A stretch of DNA of 64,000 bases. Origin: Shinella pollutisoli (GTDB lineage: Bacteria; Pseudomonadota; Alphaproteobacteria; Rhizobiales; Rhizobiaceae). The stretch covers positions 124,001 through 188,000 of the forward strand of contig NZ_JANFDG010000001.1 in NCBI RefSeq assembly GCF_024609765.1, written 5' to 3'. Below the pieces are notes generated by a model. The model was given only the letters and a program-made list of their open reading frames with translations, ran no database searches and had not been told where the DNA came from. This document shows positions 27,589 to 39,418 of the stretch, piece by piece. Numbering within the stretch: the stretch's first letter is position 1; each line of letters begins with the position of its first letter. Both the position numbers and the translations under genes were made by a program.

Positions 27589-28452
27589 TCAGCGGGCGAA
27601 CCGGCGAGCGCCCGCGACGCAGAGGACGACGGCGAGCGTGGTGACGACCATCATGCCGCTGACTGCCTCGCCGAGGAGGCCCGCGGCGAGCAGGAGCCCG
27701 AAGAAGGGCTGGAGCAGCTGCAACTGCCCGACCGCGGCGATGCCGCCGCGCGCGAGGCCGCGATACCAGAAGACGAAGCCGACCAGCATGCTGAAGACGG
27801 AGACGTAGGCGAGACCCGCCCAGGACGCGCCGGCGATGCCGAGCCATTCGCCCGGCAGCGTCAGCAGGGCGACGAGCGCCATCGGCGGCAGCGAGAGGAT
27901 CAGCGCCCAGGAGATCACCTGCCAGCCGCCGAGCGTGCGCGAAAGCCGCGCCCCTTCCGCATAGGCGAGCCCGCAGACGACGATCGCCGCGACCATCAGC
28001 AGGTCGCCGGCAAGCGACGCGCCGCCGCCGTGGACGAGCGCGAAGCCCACCACCGCCGCACTGCCGGCGCCGGAGAAGAGCCAGAAGAGCGGCCGCGGCC
28101 GCTCCCCGCCGCGCAGCACGCCGAAGAGCGCGGTGGCGAGCGGCAGGAGGCCGATGAAGACGATGGAGCGGGCGGAGGTGATGTGCTGCAGGGCGAGCGC
28201 CGTCAGCAGCGGGAAGCCGACGACGCAGCCGCCGGCGACGATCGCGAGCGACGGAAGGTCGCCGCGCGCCGGCCGCGCCTGGCGCAGCGCGAGGAGCAGC
28301 GCCGCGCCGAGCAGGGCGGCGACCACGGCGCGGGCGGAGGTGAGGAACAGCGGCGGGAAATCCGCGACCGCGACCCGCGTCGCCGGCAGCGAGCCGCTGA
28401 AGATGACGACGCCGAGCAGCCCGCTGCCCCAGCCTTCCATGGACGATTTCAT
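27589..28452 (-). CDS. DMT/EamA-family transporter
   Basis: A 287-residue inner-membrane protein with ten transmembrane helices in two EamA repeats (~8-135 and ~145-285). The first repeat has F-S-G-S-L-P-A-T-R-V-A and the second S-V-F-S-M-L-V-G-F-V-F-W-Y-R-G-L-A, both EamA signatures. Members export amino acids or metabolites. It is divergent from a MocR regulator across a region with a palindromic repeat, and MocR proteins commonly control a neighbouring transporter, so export of an amino acid or amine under that regulator is likely. ATG 28452 begins at the first helix; the substrate cannot be read from sequence. Confidence 0.8.
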   Translation of the reverse strand: MKSSMEGWGSGLLGVVIFSGSLPATRVAVADFPPLFLTSARAVVAALLGAALLLALRQARPARGDLPSLAIVAGGCVVGFPLLTALALQHITSARSIVFIGLLPLATALFGVLRGGERPRPLFWLFSGAGSAAVVGFALVHGGGASLAGDLLMVAAIVVCGLAYAEGARLSRTLGGWQVISWALILSLPPMALVALLTLPGEWLGIAGASWAGLAYVSVFSMLVGFVFWYRGLARGGIAAVGQLQLLQPFFGLLLAAGLLGEAVSGMMVVTTLAVVLCVAGARRFAR

Positions 28453-28484
28453 AGCGCCTCGCTTTCCGCCCCTTGTTGCCAGCG

Positions 28485-28671
28485 CTATCGCATATGGAAT
28501 TCCGGGGGTGCCTTCCGCCCCTTCTCCCCGGCGGGGAGAAGGTCGCGGCAGCGGGATAAGGGGGTGAGCGAAACGAAACATGGCCCGCTTGCCCCCTCAT
28601 CCGGCCCTTCGGGCCACCTTCTCCCCGCCGGGGAGAAGGGGAAAACGGCAACGTTGCGCCATATGCGATAG
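28485..28671. repeat. Palindromic intergenic repeat element bounded by 13-base inverted repeats
   Basis: CTATCGCATATGG (28485-28497) and CCATATGCGATAG (28659-28671) are perfect inverted copies. Between them lie two 22-24-base REP-like palindromes built on CTTCTCCCC and GGGGAGAAG (near 28519-28541 and 28617-28639) and a CCGGCCCTTCGGGCC hairpin near 28603-28617. The inner part resembles rhizobial palindromic intergenic elements; a related sequence occurs at 36270-36440. The element fills the DMT-MocR gap. Confidence 0.65.
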
Positions 28672-28717
28672 TCCTGCCCTTGTTATGGGCGGACGGCTGG
28701 CGCGGACAGGTACGGAT

Positions 28718-28743
28718 CGATACAATTCAAACGAACTGTATCG
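28718..28743 (+). promoter_or_regulatory. Candidate MocR operator
   Basis: CGATACA (28718-28724) and TGTATCG (28737-28743) are inverted repeats spaced 12 bases apart, 32 bases before the MocR start. Position and spacing suit autoregulation by a GntR/MocR protein and control of the divergent transporter. Confidence 0.5.
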
Positions 28744-28774
28744 GTTCATCGGGCAATACGATCTGGAGGAAACC

Positions 28775-30166
28775 ATGGCGGAGGTGGGAACGCGCACGGC
28801 GGATGTGATGGCGGCGGTCAGGGCGAAGATCGCCGCCCGCGCGCTCGCGCCCGGCGACCGCCTGCCCTCGATCCGCCGTTTCGCGGCGACGATGGGCGTG
28901 TCGCCCTCCACCGTGGTCGAGGCCTACGACCGGCTCGCCGCCGAAGGGCTAATCCGGGCGCAGCGCGGCTCCGGCTTCTACGTCTCCTCCCACGCTCTGC
29001 CGCCGCTGAAGCTCGCCGAGGACGGCGCGCCGCGGGCGCGGACGGTCGATCCGTTCTGGGTGTCGCGCCAGTCGCTCGACGCCGACGAGGCCGTACCCAA
29101 GCCCGGCTGCGGCTGGCTGCCGGCGGACTGGATGCCGAACGAGGCGCTGCGGCGGGCGATCCGCACGCTGGCACGCGGCGGGGACGACATGCTCTCCTAT
29201 TACGGCAACACGCGCGGCTCCCCCGTCCTGCGCCGCCTGCTGCTCGCCCGCTTCGCGGAGGAGGGCATCGAGGTCGCGCCCGACCAGCTCATGCTGACGA
29301 GCACGGGCACGCAGGCGCTCGACCTCGTCTGCCGCTTCATGCTGCGCCCGGGCGACACGGTGCTGATCGACGATCCCTGCTACTTCAACTTCCAGGCGCT
29401 GCTGAAGGCGCATCAGGTGAAGATCGTCGGCGTGCCCTACACGCCGGCGGGGCCGGACGTCGCGGCCTTCGAGCGCCTGCTCGAGGCGGAGCGGCCGCGG
29501 CTCTACCTCACCAATTCGGCGCTACACAACCCGACCGGCGCGACGCTCTCGCCGCAGATCGCCCATCGCGTTCTGAACCTTGCCGCCCGGCACGAGACGA
29601 CCATCGTCGAGGACGACATCTTCGCCGATTTCGAGCCGGAGCCCTCGACCCGTCTTGCCGCCCTTGACGGGCTCGACAGGGTGGTGCGGATCGGCAGCTT
29701 TTCCAAGACGCTCTCGGCCTCGGTGCGCTGCGGCTATGTCGCGGCGCGGGCCGACTGGATCGAAGGCCTCGTCGACCTGCAGGTCGCCACCAATTTCGGC
29801 GGCCCGAGCCCGGTCTCGGCGGAGCTGATCGCCCATGTGCTCGCCGGCGGGGGCTACCGCAAGCACATGGAGGAGCTGCGGCGGAGGCTCGTGCGGGCGC
29901 GGCGCGAGACGGCGGACCGGCTGCAAAGGCTCGGTATCGAACCGTGGCTTTCGCCGCGCGGCGGCTTCTATCTCTGGTGCACGCTGCCCGAGGGGCGCGA
30001 CAGCACCGGGGTCGCGCAGGCCGCCTTCGCCATGGGCGTCGTGCTCGCGCCCGGCAACGTCTTCAGCCCGTCGCAGGGGGCCTCCCGCTTCATGCGCTTC
30101 AACGTCGCCCACATGGCGGACCCGCGCATCGACCGGGTGCTGGCGACCGCATTGGCAGGAGATTAA
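28775..30166 (+). CDS. MocR-type regulator (GntR HTH fused to PLP aminotransferase fold)
   Basis: A 463-residue regulator. Residues ~5-70 form a GntR winged helix (L-A-P-G-D-R-L-P-S-I-R-R-F-A-A, then S-P-S-T-V-V-E-A-Y-D-R-L). Residues ~110-460 form a type I aminotransferase fold: S-T-G-T-Q-A-L-D near residue 172, Y-L-T-N-S-A-L-H-N-P-T-G near residue 245, and the PLP lysine in G-S-F-S-K-T-L-S near residue 308. MocR proteins use PLP plus an amino compound as effector. GGAGG lies 6 bases before ATG. It is divergent from a DMT transporter, its likely target, and overlaps the IclR gene end by 4 bases in convergent orientation. Confidence 0.9.
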   Translation: MAEVGTRTADVMAAVRAKIAARALAPGDRLPSIRRFAATMGVSPSTVVEAYDRLAAEGLIRAQRGSGFYVSSHALPPLKLAEDGAPRARTVDPFWVSRQSLDADEAVPKPGCGWLPADWMPNEALRRAIRTLARGGDDMLSYYGNTRGSPVLRRLLLARFAEEGIEVAPDQLMLTSTGTQALDLVCRFMLRPGDTVLIDDPCYFNFQALLKAHQVKIVGVPYTPAGPDVAAFERLLEAERPRLYLTNSALHNPTGATLSPQIAHRVLNLAARHETTIVEDDIFADFEPEPSTRLAALDGLDRVVRIGSFSKTLSASVRCGYVAARADWIEGLVDLQVATNFGGPSPVSAELIAHVLAGGGYRKHMEELRRRLVRARRETADRLQRLGIEPWLSPRGGFYLWCTLPEGRDSTGVAQAAFAMGVVLAPGNVFSPSQGASRFMRFNVAHMADPRIDRVLATALAGD

Positions 30167-30966
30167 GCTGACCGGGCGGAGGAGAGGTCGGCGGCCAGCG
30201 CCCGCAGCCGCGAGAGCGCGCGGTTGCGCGTCTCGTTGCCGGTATCGCCGGGGTGCTCGATATAGGCGCAGGTGAGCACGGCGACCGCGTCCCCGCCCGG
30301 GTCGCAGATCGGCGCGCTGAGGTCGGTGACGCCGACGAGGTAGCTCGACGGGCCGGCGCGGTAACCGGCCTTGCGGACGGCGTCGAGGTCGGCCGTGATC
30401 GTCCGCAGCCGTTCCTCCGCATGGGCGACGCCCCAGAGCGCCAGCATCTCCGCCCGCCGCTCGGGGCGCTGGAAGGCGATCAGCGCCTGGCCGGAGCCGG
30501 TGGTGAAGAGATCGAGCTGGCCGCCGATGCGCGCGCGGAACTCCCAATGGCTGATGGGTGTCGCCTGGGCGACGATGACGCCCGTGCCGGCCTCGGGCAC
30601 GACGAGATGGCAGGACTGTCCCGTCTCGCGGGCGAACTCGTCCATCGGCGGCTGCGCCTGGGCGACGAGGCGGCGCAGCGGCGGATAGCGGTTGGCAAGC
30701 AGGAAGAGCTTCATCGTCAGCGCATAGCGGTCGCCGCCCTCCAGCCGGGCCACGTAGCCGCGCGCGACGAGGCGCTCCAGCATGCGGAAGATCTGCGAGG
30801 GGCTGAGGCCCATCTGCCGCACGATCTCCGTGCGTGTCAGGCCGCCGCTCTGGTCGGCGAGGATTTCAAGGATATCGAGGCCCTTGTCGAGCGCCGGCGC
30901 ACGGTAGCGGCTGGCCGCGCCCGCCCCCTCGTCCTCGCCGTCGTCGTCCTGCCGGTTCGCGCTCAT
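30163..30966 (-). CDS. IclR-family regulator of the fucose locus
   Basis: A 267-residue regulator. After an acidic N terminus, residues ~24-85 form the IclR winged helix (L-D-I-L-E-I-L-A, then S-P-S-Q-I-F-R-M-L-E-R-L). Residues ~95-260 are the effector domain, with G-Q-S-C-H-L-V-V near residue 114 and G-S-G-Q-A-L-I-A-F near residue 156. It is divergent from the SDR that begins the fucose-type operon, with direct repeats in the 133-base gap. IclR proteins often regulate the adjacent sugar operon and bind its intermediate. The 3' end overlaps the MocR gene end by 4 bases. Confidence 0.85.
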   Translation of the reverse strand: MSANRQDDDGEDEGAGAASRYRAPALDKGLDILEILADQSGGLTRTEIVRQMGLSPSQIFRMLERLVARGYVARLEGGDRYALTMKLFLLANRYPPLRRLVAQAQPPMDEFARETGQSCHLVVPEAGTGVIVAQATPISHWEFRARIGGQLDLFTTGSGQALIAFQRPERRAEMLALWGVAHAEERLRTITADLDAVRKAGYRAGPSSYLVGVTDLSAPICDPGGDAVAVLTCAYIEHPGDTGNETRNRALSRLRALAADLSSARSA

Positions 30967-31038
30967 CGGCCACCCCTCGCCTCTTCCGCGGACTTAGCCC
31001 TGCGAACGGGAAACTGCAAGATTCCTGTTGCAATGACA

Positions 31039-31066
31039 TTTCATATGTGGATAACGTGTTCATATA
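31039..31066 (+). promoter_or_regulatory. Candidate operator/promoter of the fucose operon
   Basis: TTCATATG (31040) and TTCATATA (31059) are near-identical direct repeats spaced 19 bases apart. The AT-rich CATATAAAAATTT with TATAAA could be a -10 box. It lies 34 bases before the first SDR gene start and 73 bases from the IclR start. Confidence 0.4.
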
Positions 31067-31099
31067 AAAATTTCAAGGCGACGGTCTCGGGAGGAAATC

Positions 31100-31837
31100 A
31101 TGCGGCTTCGAGGCAAGACGATCCTGGTGACGGCGGCCGGCCAGGGCATCGGCCGGGCGAGCGCGATCGCCTGCCGGAACGAGGGCGCCCGCGTCATCGC
31201 CACCGACCTCAACGGCGGCCTGCTTTCCGGCCTCGACGGCATCGAGACCTCGGCGCTCGACGTGACCGACGCGGAGGCCGTCAAGGCGATCGCCGCCAGG
31301 GCCGGCCGGCTCGACGGCCTGTTCAACTGCGCGGGCTACGTCCACAACGGCTCGATCCTCGACGTCACCGACGAGGCCTGGGCCTTCAGCTTCGACCTCA
31401 ACGTCACCGCCATGATGCGGCTCACCCGCGCCTGCCTGCCGGGCATGCTGGAACGTGCGGCCGAGACGGGCACGGCCTCGATCCTCAACATGGCCTCGAT
31501 GGCCTCCTCGATCAAAGGCTTCGTCAACCGCACCGCCTACGGCGCCAGCAAGGCCGCCGTGATCGGGCTCACCAAGGCCATCGCCGCCGATTTCGTCAAG
31601 CAGGGCATCCGCTGCAACGCGCTCTGCCCCGGCACGGTCGACACGCCGTCGCTGCGCGGGCGCATCGCCGCCTCGGCCGATCCGGCGCAGGCCGAGAAGG
31701 ATTTCATCGCCCGCCAGCCGATGGGGCGGCTGGCAACGGTGGACGACATCACGCCGATGGTCGTCTTCCTGCTCTCCGACGAGAGCCGCTTCGTCTCCGG
31801 GCAGGCGATGCTCGTCGACGGAGGCGTGACCATCTGA
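31100..31837 (+). CDS. SDR oxidoreductase, probable 2-keto-3-deoxy-L-fuconate dehydrogenase
   Basis: A 245-residue short-chain dehydrogenase. NAD motif T-A-A-G-Q-G-I-G-R near residue 11, D-V-T-D near residue 54, N-C-A-G near residue 76, catalytic Ser in the M-A-S-M-A-S block and Y-G-A-S-K near residue 151, with C-P-G-T-V-D-T-P at ~177. The short glycine loop and length match 2-keto-3-deoxy-L-fuconate 4-dehydrogenases. That is the fourth step of non-phosphorylated L-fucose breakdown, giving 2,4-diketo-3-deoxy-L-fuconate. Assignment rests partly on neighbours (lactonase, fuconate dehydratase, sugar ABC transporter). GGAGG precedes the start. It is the first gene of the operon. Confidence 0.8.
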   Translation: MRLRGKTILVTAAGQGIGRASAIACRNEGARVIATDLNGGLLSGLDGIETSALDVTDAEAVKAIAARAGRLDGLFNCAGYVHNGSILDVTDEAWAFSFDLNVTAMMRLTRACLPGMLERAAETGTASILNMASMASSIKGFVNRTAYGASKAAVIGLTKAIAADFVKQGIRCNALCPGTVDTPSLRGRIAASADPAQAEKDFIARQPMGRLATVDDITPMVVFLLSDESRFVSGQAMLVDGGVTI

Positions 31838-31872
31838 TTGCGGCCAGGGTTGCGGCCTTGGGAGGGGCGGCG

Positions 31873-32703
31873 ATGCAGATCATCGATGCACATTGCCATT
31901 TCTGGCGGCTCGCGCGCGGCGACTACGGCTGGCTCGCCGGCAAAGGCGGTCCGCTCGCGCCGATCCGCCGCGATTTCCTGCCGGCCGACTACCCGGCGGA
32001 GGACGCGCAGCTGATCGCCGTGCAGGCGGCACCGACGCTCGCCGAAACGGATTTCTTGCTGTCGCTCGCCGACGACGACCCGCGTATTCTCGGCGTCGTC
32101 GGCTGGGTGGACATGACCGACCCGGCCTCCGTCGAGACCTTGCGCATCCGCGCGGAGAACCCCGCCTTCAAGGGCATCCGCCCGATGCTGCAGGATATCG
32201 AGGACACGGACTGGCTGCTGACGGCGCCCCGCGCCGACGTTCTCTCCGCGCTCCGCGATCTCGGCCTGCGCTTCGACGCGCTGGTGACGGAGCGTCACTT
32301 GGCCGGCCTCCTGCGCTTCGCCGAGCGCGAGGCCGGCCTTCCCCTCATCGTCGACCATGCCGCCAAGCCGCAGCCGGGCGACCGGTCCGGTTGGGAAGAG
32401 GGTCTTCGCGCGCTCGCCCGCCTGCCGCACGTCCATTGCAAGCTCTCCGGCCTGCTGACGGAATTCTCGCCCGAGATGCTCAGGGACCCGCTCGGCGAAT
32501 TGCAGCCGATCTTCGACCGCCTGCTCGACTGGTTCGGGCCGGAACGCCTGATCTGGGGCAGCGACTGGCCGGTGCTGACGCTCGCCGCCGGCTACGCGGA
32601 ATGGCAGTCCTTGACGGAAGAACTCCTAGGCGGGCTTTCCGCCGGCGAACAAGCCGCTATCATGGCGGACAACGCGGCGCGTTTCTACGGGGTGGAGCCA
32701 TGA
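31873..32703 (+). CDS. Amidohydrolase-family lactonase, probable L-fuconolactonase
   Basis: A 276-residue amidohydrolase_2 (cog3618-type) protein. The N-terminal metal motif is I-D-A-H-C-H-F-W near residue 4; other ligand or catalytic blocks are D-H-A-A-K-P near residue 159, H-C-K-L-S-G-L near residue 182 and W-G-S-D-W-P-V near residue 226. These match L-fucono-1,5-lactonase and related sugar lactonases, which hydrolyse the lactone formed from the sugar by dehydrogenase. It overlaps the ABC ATPase start (ATGA). Assignment to fucose rather than rhamnose is inferred from the fuconate dehydratase in the same operon. Confidence 0.8.
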   Translation: MQIIDAHCHFWRLARGDYGWLAGKGGPLAPIRRDFLPADYPAEDAQLIAVQAAPTLAETDFLLSLADDDPRILGVVGWVDMTDPASVETLRIRAENPAFKGIRPMLQDIEDTDWLLTAPRADVLSALRDLGLRFDALVTERHLAGLLRFAEREAGLPLIVDHAAKPQPGDRSGWEEGLRALARLPHVHCKLSGLLTEFSPEMLRDPLGELQPIFDRLLDWFGPERLIWGSDWPVLTLAAGYAEWQSLTEELLGGLSAGEQAAIMADNAARFYGVEP

Positions 32704-34205
32704 GCGAACTGGTCAGGATGGAAGCCATCGACAAGAGCTTCCCCGGCGTCCACGCGCTGAAATCGGTGAACTTCGACCTCCATTCCGGCGAGGTCCACGC
32801 GCTGATGGGCGAGAACGGCGCCGGCAAGTCGACCTTGATGAAGGTGCTCTCCGGCGTCTACGAGCCGGACAGCGGCCGCGTCTTCGTCGACGGGCAGGAG
32901 GTGAAGCTTCCGACCCCGAAGGCGGCGCAGGACCTCGGCATCGGCATCATCCATCAGGAGCTGGCGCTGATGCGCGACCTGACCGTCGCGCAGAACATCT
33001 GGATCGGCCGCGAGCCGCGCCTTTCCTTCGGCCGCATCGACGAGGCGAAGCTCAACGCCGACGCGGCGGCGATCTTCGCCAGCATGCACATCAGGATGGA
33101 CCCGCGCACGCCGGTCGAGGGGCTGACCATCGCCCGCCAGCAGATGGTCGAGATCGCCAAGGCGCTGAGCTACCGCTCGCGCGTGCTGATCATGGACGAG
33201 CCGACGGCGGCGCTGAACGACGCCGAGATCGCCGAGCTCTTCGCCATCATCCGCCGCCTCAAGGCCGAGGGCGTCGGCATCATCTACATCAGCCACAAGA
33301 TGGACGAGATCAAGCAGATCTCCGACCGCGTGACGGTGATGCGCGACGGCGCCTATGTCGGCACGGTCGTGGCGGACGAGACGCCGATCTCGAAGATCAT
33401 CTCGATGATGGTCGGCCGCGAGCTGAAGGACGAGGCGGTGACGATCCCCGACCTTTCCCGCGCCGAGACGGCGCTGGAGGTGATCGACGTCAGCCGCGGC
33501 AAGGAGCTCAAGAACATCAGCTTCAGCCTGAAGAAGGGCGAGATCCTCGGCTTCGCCGGCCTGATGGGCGCCGGGCGCACGGAGCTCGCCCGCGCCATCT
33601 TCGGCGCCGAGCCGATCGACAGCGGCGAGATCCGCGTGCACGGCAGGCCGGTGCGCATCAACAGCCCGGCGGAGGCCGTGCGCGCCGGCATCGGCTACCT
33701 TTCCGAGGACCGCAAGCATTACGGCCTCGCGCTCGGCATGGACGTGCGCGCCAACATCGCCATGGCGAGCCTGCGCCGCCATTCCGACGCGATCGGCCGC
33801 ATCGACGAGGCCGCGCTCGCGAAGATCGCCAAAGACTATATCGCCAAGCTCGCCATCCGCACGCCGAGCGACCGGCAGGAGCTGCGGCTGCTATCGGGCG
33901 GCAACCAGCAGAAGGTCGTCATCGCCAAATGGCTGCTGCGCGACTGCGACATCCTGATCTTCGACGAGCCGACGCGCGGCATCGACGTGGGCGCCAAGGC
34001 GGAGATCTACCGCCTGCTCAACGAGCTCGCCGCGCAGGGCAAGGCGATCATCGTCATCTCCAGCGAGCTGCCGGAAGTGCTGCGCCTCTCCCACCGCATC
34101 GCGGTGATGTGCGAGGGCCGGCTCACCGGCATCCTGCCGGGCGGCGCAGACCAGGAGAAGATCATGGCACTGGCAACGGAACGCAACGGCAAGACCGCGG
34201 CTTGA
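32700..34205 (+). CDS. Sugar ABC transporter ATPase (RbsA/MglA type, double domain)
   Basis: A 501-residue protein with two ATPase halves, typical of carbohydrate uptake class 2 systems. Half 1 has Walker A G-E-N-G-A-G-K-S near residue 38 and Walker B V-L-I-M-D-E-P-T; half 2 (from ~255) lacks a classical Walker A, having [10 protein letters not shown], but keeps L-S-G-G-N-Q-Q-K and [11 protein letters not shown]. This degenerate second site is normal in RbsA-type proteins. It energises uptake through the permease encoded next. Coupled to the lactonase gene by a 4-base overlap. Confidence 0.9.
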   Translation: MSELVRMEAIDKSFPGVHALKSVNFDLHSGEVHALMGENGAGKSTLMKVLSGVYEPDSGRVFVDGQEVKLPTPKAAQDLGIGIIHQELALMRDLTVAQNIWIGREPRLSFGRIDEAKLNADAAAIFASMHIRMDPRTPVEGLTIARQQMVEIAKALSYRSRVLIMDEPTAALNDAEIAELFAIIRRLKAEGVGIIYISHKMDEIKQISDRVTVMRDGAYVGTVVADETPISKIISMMVGRELKDEAVTIPDLSRAETALEVIDVSRGKELKNISFSLKKGEILGFAGLMGAGRTELARAIFGAEPIDSGEIRVHGRPVRINSPAEAVRAGIGYLSEDRKHYGLALGMDVRANIAMASLRRHSDAIGRIDEAALAKIAKDYIAKLAIRTPSDRQELRLLSGGNQQKVVIAKWLLRDCDILIFDEPTRGIDVGAKAEIYRLLNELAAQGKAIIVISSELPEVLRLSHRIAVMCEGRLTGILPGGADQEKIMALATERNGKTAA

Positions 34206-34221
34206 GGGGGAAGACGAGACC

Positions 34222-35199
34222 ATGAGCGCAAGGGAAAGCGGACTGGGCGGTAACGCGCAGCAGAAACTCCTGGCCTTCGCCAGCCTGATCGTGCTGGTGA
34301 TCGGCTTCTCGCTGGCAAGCCCCAACTTCTTCCAGGTCTCCAACATCATGGCGATCCTGCAGGCGACCTCGGTCAACGGGGTGCTCGCTGTCGGCGTGAC
34401 GCTGATCATCATCACCGGCGGCATCGACCTGTCCATCGGCACGCTGATGACCTTCTGCGCGGTGATGACCGGCGTGGTGCTGACCTGGCTGGGAATGCCG
34501 CTGCCGCTCGGCGTGCTGACGGCGGTCGGCACGGGCGCGCTCTGCGGCTTCGTCTCGGGCGGCCTCGTGGCGCGCATGAAGATCCCGCCCTTCATCGCCA
34601 CGCTCGGCATGATGCTGGTGCTGAAGGGCCTGTCGCTGATCGTCACGGGCACCAAGCCGATCTACTTCAACGACACGCCCGGCTTCACCACGATCGCCCA
34701 GGGTTCGCTGATCGGCCAGATCATCCCGCTCCCCGTGCCGAACGGCGTGCTCGTGCTGTTCATCGTCGCCGGCGTCGCCGCCTGGATCCTCGGCCGCACC
34801 GTGCTCGGCCGCTACACCTTTGCTTTGGGTTCCAACGAGGAGGCGGTCCGGCTTTCCGGCGTCAACACCGAGTTCTGGAAGATCGCGATCTACACGCTCG
34901 CCGGCGCCATCTGCGGCATCGCGGGCCTGCTCATCGCCAGCCGCCTCAATTCCGCCCAGCCGGCGCTCGGCCTCGGCTACGAGCTGGAGGCGATCGCCGC
35001 CGTGGTGATCGGCGGCACCAGCCTTTCGGGCGGCCGCGGCACCATCCTCGGCACGCTGATCGGCGCGCTGATCATGTCGGTGCTGACCAACGGGCTGCGC
35101 GTGCTCTCGGTCGCGCCGGAATGGCAGACGGTCGTCACCGGCGCGATCATCATCGTCGCGGTCTATGCCGACCAGATGCGGCGCCGCGGGCGCAGCTGA
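34222..35199 (+). CDS. Sugar ABC transporter permease (RbsC type)
   Basis: A 325-residue permease with eight to ten transmembrane helices. The segment I-I-T-G-G-I-D-L-S-I-G near residue 65 is the RbsC signature, and the late G-G-T-S-L-S-G-G-R-G-T near residue 260 is the conserved cytoplasmic coupling region. It forms the membrane channel for the sugar, probably L-fucose in this operon. It starts 16 bases after the ATPase gene. A GC hairpin lies between it and the binding-protein gene. Confidence 0.9.
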   Translation: MSARESGLGGNAQQKLLAFASLIVLVIGFSLASPNFFQVSNIMAILQATSVNGVLAVGVTLIIITGGIDLSIGTLMTFCAVMTGVVLTWLGMPLPLGVLTAVGTGALCGFVSGGLVARMKIPPFIATLGMMLVLKGLSLIVTGTKPIYFNDTPGFTTIAQGSLIGQIIPLPVPNGVLVLFIVAGVAAWILGRTVLGRYTFALGSNEEAVRLSGVNTEFWKIAIYTLAGAICGIAGLLIASRLNSAQPALGLGYELEAIAAVVIGGTSLSGGRGTILGTLIGALIMSVLTNGLRVLSVAPEWQTVVTGAIIIVAVYADQMRRRGRS

Positions 35200-35205
35200 A
35201 ACGAC

Positions 35206-35223
35206 GGGCGGGACCTCCCGCCC
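35206..35223 (+). other. Intercistronic hairpin before the binding-protein gene
   Basis: GGGCGGGA and TCCCGCCC form a perfect 8-bp stem with a 2-base centre, 50 bases before the binding-protein ATG. Such hairpins often protect the mRNA of the following abundant cistron. Confidence 0.5.
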
Positions 35224-35273
35224 CTCGCACGTGCCTACCTTCGCATGAAACCGTGAACACCAAGGAGGAAACC

Positions 35274-36218
35274 ATGTTCACAAGACGCACCCTGCTCGGC
35301 GCCGTCGCCGCGCTCTCGCTGATGACCGGCGCCACCGGCGCCGTCGCCCAGGACAAGCTCTACGTGCCGCTGATCTCCAAGGGCTTCCAGCACCAGTTCT
35401 GGCAGGCCGTGAAGGTGGGCGCCGACAAGGCGGGCGCCGAGCTCGGCGTCGAGGTGACGTTCGAGGGCCCGGACAACGAAAGCCAGGTCGACAAGCAGAT
35501 CGACATGCTGGCGGCCGCACTCGCCAAGAAGCCGGCAGCGATCGGCTTCGCCGCGCTCGACAGCCAGGCGGCCATCCCGCTCCTCAAGCAGGCGCAGGAA
35601 GCCAACATCCCGGTCATCGCCTTCGACTCGGGCGTCGACAGCGACATCCCGCTCGCCACCGCCTCGACGGACAACCTGGCGGCCGCGGCGCTCGCCGCCG
35701 ACAAGATGGCCGAGCTGATCGGCGGCGAAGGCAAGGTCGCCGTCGTGGCGCACGACCAGACGTCGCGCACCGGCGTCGACCGCCGCGACGGCTTCGTCAA
35801 CCGCATCAAGGAATCCCATCCGAACATCGAGGTCGTCACCATCGAATACGGCGGCGGCGACCACCTGAAGTCGACGGAGATCACCAAGGCGATCCTGACC
35901 GCCAACCCCGACATCAAGGGCATCTTCGGCACCAACGAAGGCTCGGCCATCGGCGTCGTCAACGGCGTGAAGGAATCCGGCGCCAAGGTCGTGGTCGTCG
36001 GCTACGACTCCGGCAAGGCCCAGAAGGATGCGATCCGCGAGGGCGTGATGGCCGGCGCCATCACCCAGAACCCGGTCGGCATCGGCTACGAGACGGTCAA
36101 GGCCGCCGTCGCCGCCGCCAAGGGCGAGACGGTCGAGAAGAACATCGACACCGGCTTCTACTGGTACGACAAGACCAACATCGACAACCCGGAGATTTCC
36201 GCGGTCCTCTACGACTGA
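35274..36218 (+). CDS. Periplasmic sugar-binding protein of the fucose-type ABC transporter
   Basis: A 314-residue exported protein. The signal peptide (1-24, M-F-T-R-R-T-L-L-G-A then cleavage after A-V-A-Q) precedes a type I periplasmic binding fold. Conserved PBP regions include L-I-S-K-G-F-Q-H-Q-F-W, F-D-S-G-V-D-S-D near residue 118 and G-T-N-E-G-S-A-I-G-V near residue 220. It captures the sugar and docks on the RbsC-type permease. Ribosome site AAGGAGG lies 6 bases before ATG. It is bracketed by hairpins, consistent with its high expression need. Confidence 0.9.
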   Translation: MFTRRTLLGAVAALSLMTGATGAVAQDKLYVPLISKGFQHQFWQAVKVGADKAGAELGVEVTFEGPDNESQVDKQIDMLAAALAKKPAAIGFAALDSQAAIPLLKQAQEANIPVIAFDSGVDSDIPLATASTDNLAAAALAADKMAELIGGEGKVAVVAHDQTSRTGVDRRDGFVNRIKESHPNIEVVTIEYGGGDHLKSTEITKAILTANPDIKGIFGTNEGSAIGVVNGVKESGAKVVVVGYDSGKAQKDAIREGVMAGAITQNPVGIGYETVKAAVAAAKGETVEKNIDTGFYWYDKTNIDNPEISAVLYD

Positions 36219-36228
36219 TCCATACCTT

Positions 36229-36250
36229 GCCGGGGGCTTCGGCCCCCGGC
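36229..36250 (+). terminator. GNRA/UUCG-type hairpin after the binding-protein gene
   Basis: GCCGGGGGC, TTCG and GCCCCCGGC form a perfect 9-bp stem with a UUCG tetraloop starting 10 bases after the stop. There is no U tract; outer arms CCATAC and GTATGG extend it. It may stabilise the upstream message or partly terminate transcription. Confidence 0.6.
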
Positions 36251-36269
36251 GATCCGTATGGGAGAGGCG

Positions 36270-36440
36270 AGAGGCGCTTTGCCCCTCATTCCCCTGCCGG
36301 GACCTTCTTTCCGCAAGCGGGGAGAAGGCGGAAAACGGCACGGCATAAGTTCCTCGCCCCGCTTGCGGGAGAGGATGCCGGCAGGCAGGTGAGGGCAGCA
36401 CCCCCAAGGCTTGCAGCGCCCCTTCCCTCTCCCATGCACT
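36270..36440. repeat. Palindromic intergenic repeat related to the one at 28.5 kb
   Basis: This block, between the binding protein and fuconate dehydratase genes, has the same CCTTCTTTCC/GGGGAGAAGG hairpin, CCCCTCAT start and GGAAAACGGCA tail as the 28.5 kb element, plus a CCGCTTGCGGGAG hairpin. No terminal inverted repeats like those of the first copy are seen. It is an interspersed rhizobial-type element. Confidence 0.55.
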
Positions 36441-36480
36441 CTCCGCCGGCAACGGCGCCGACATGAAAAGGTAAGACGAC

Positions 36481-39418
<2,938 letters not shown>

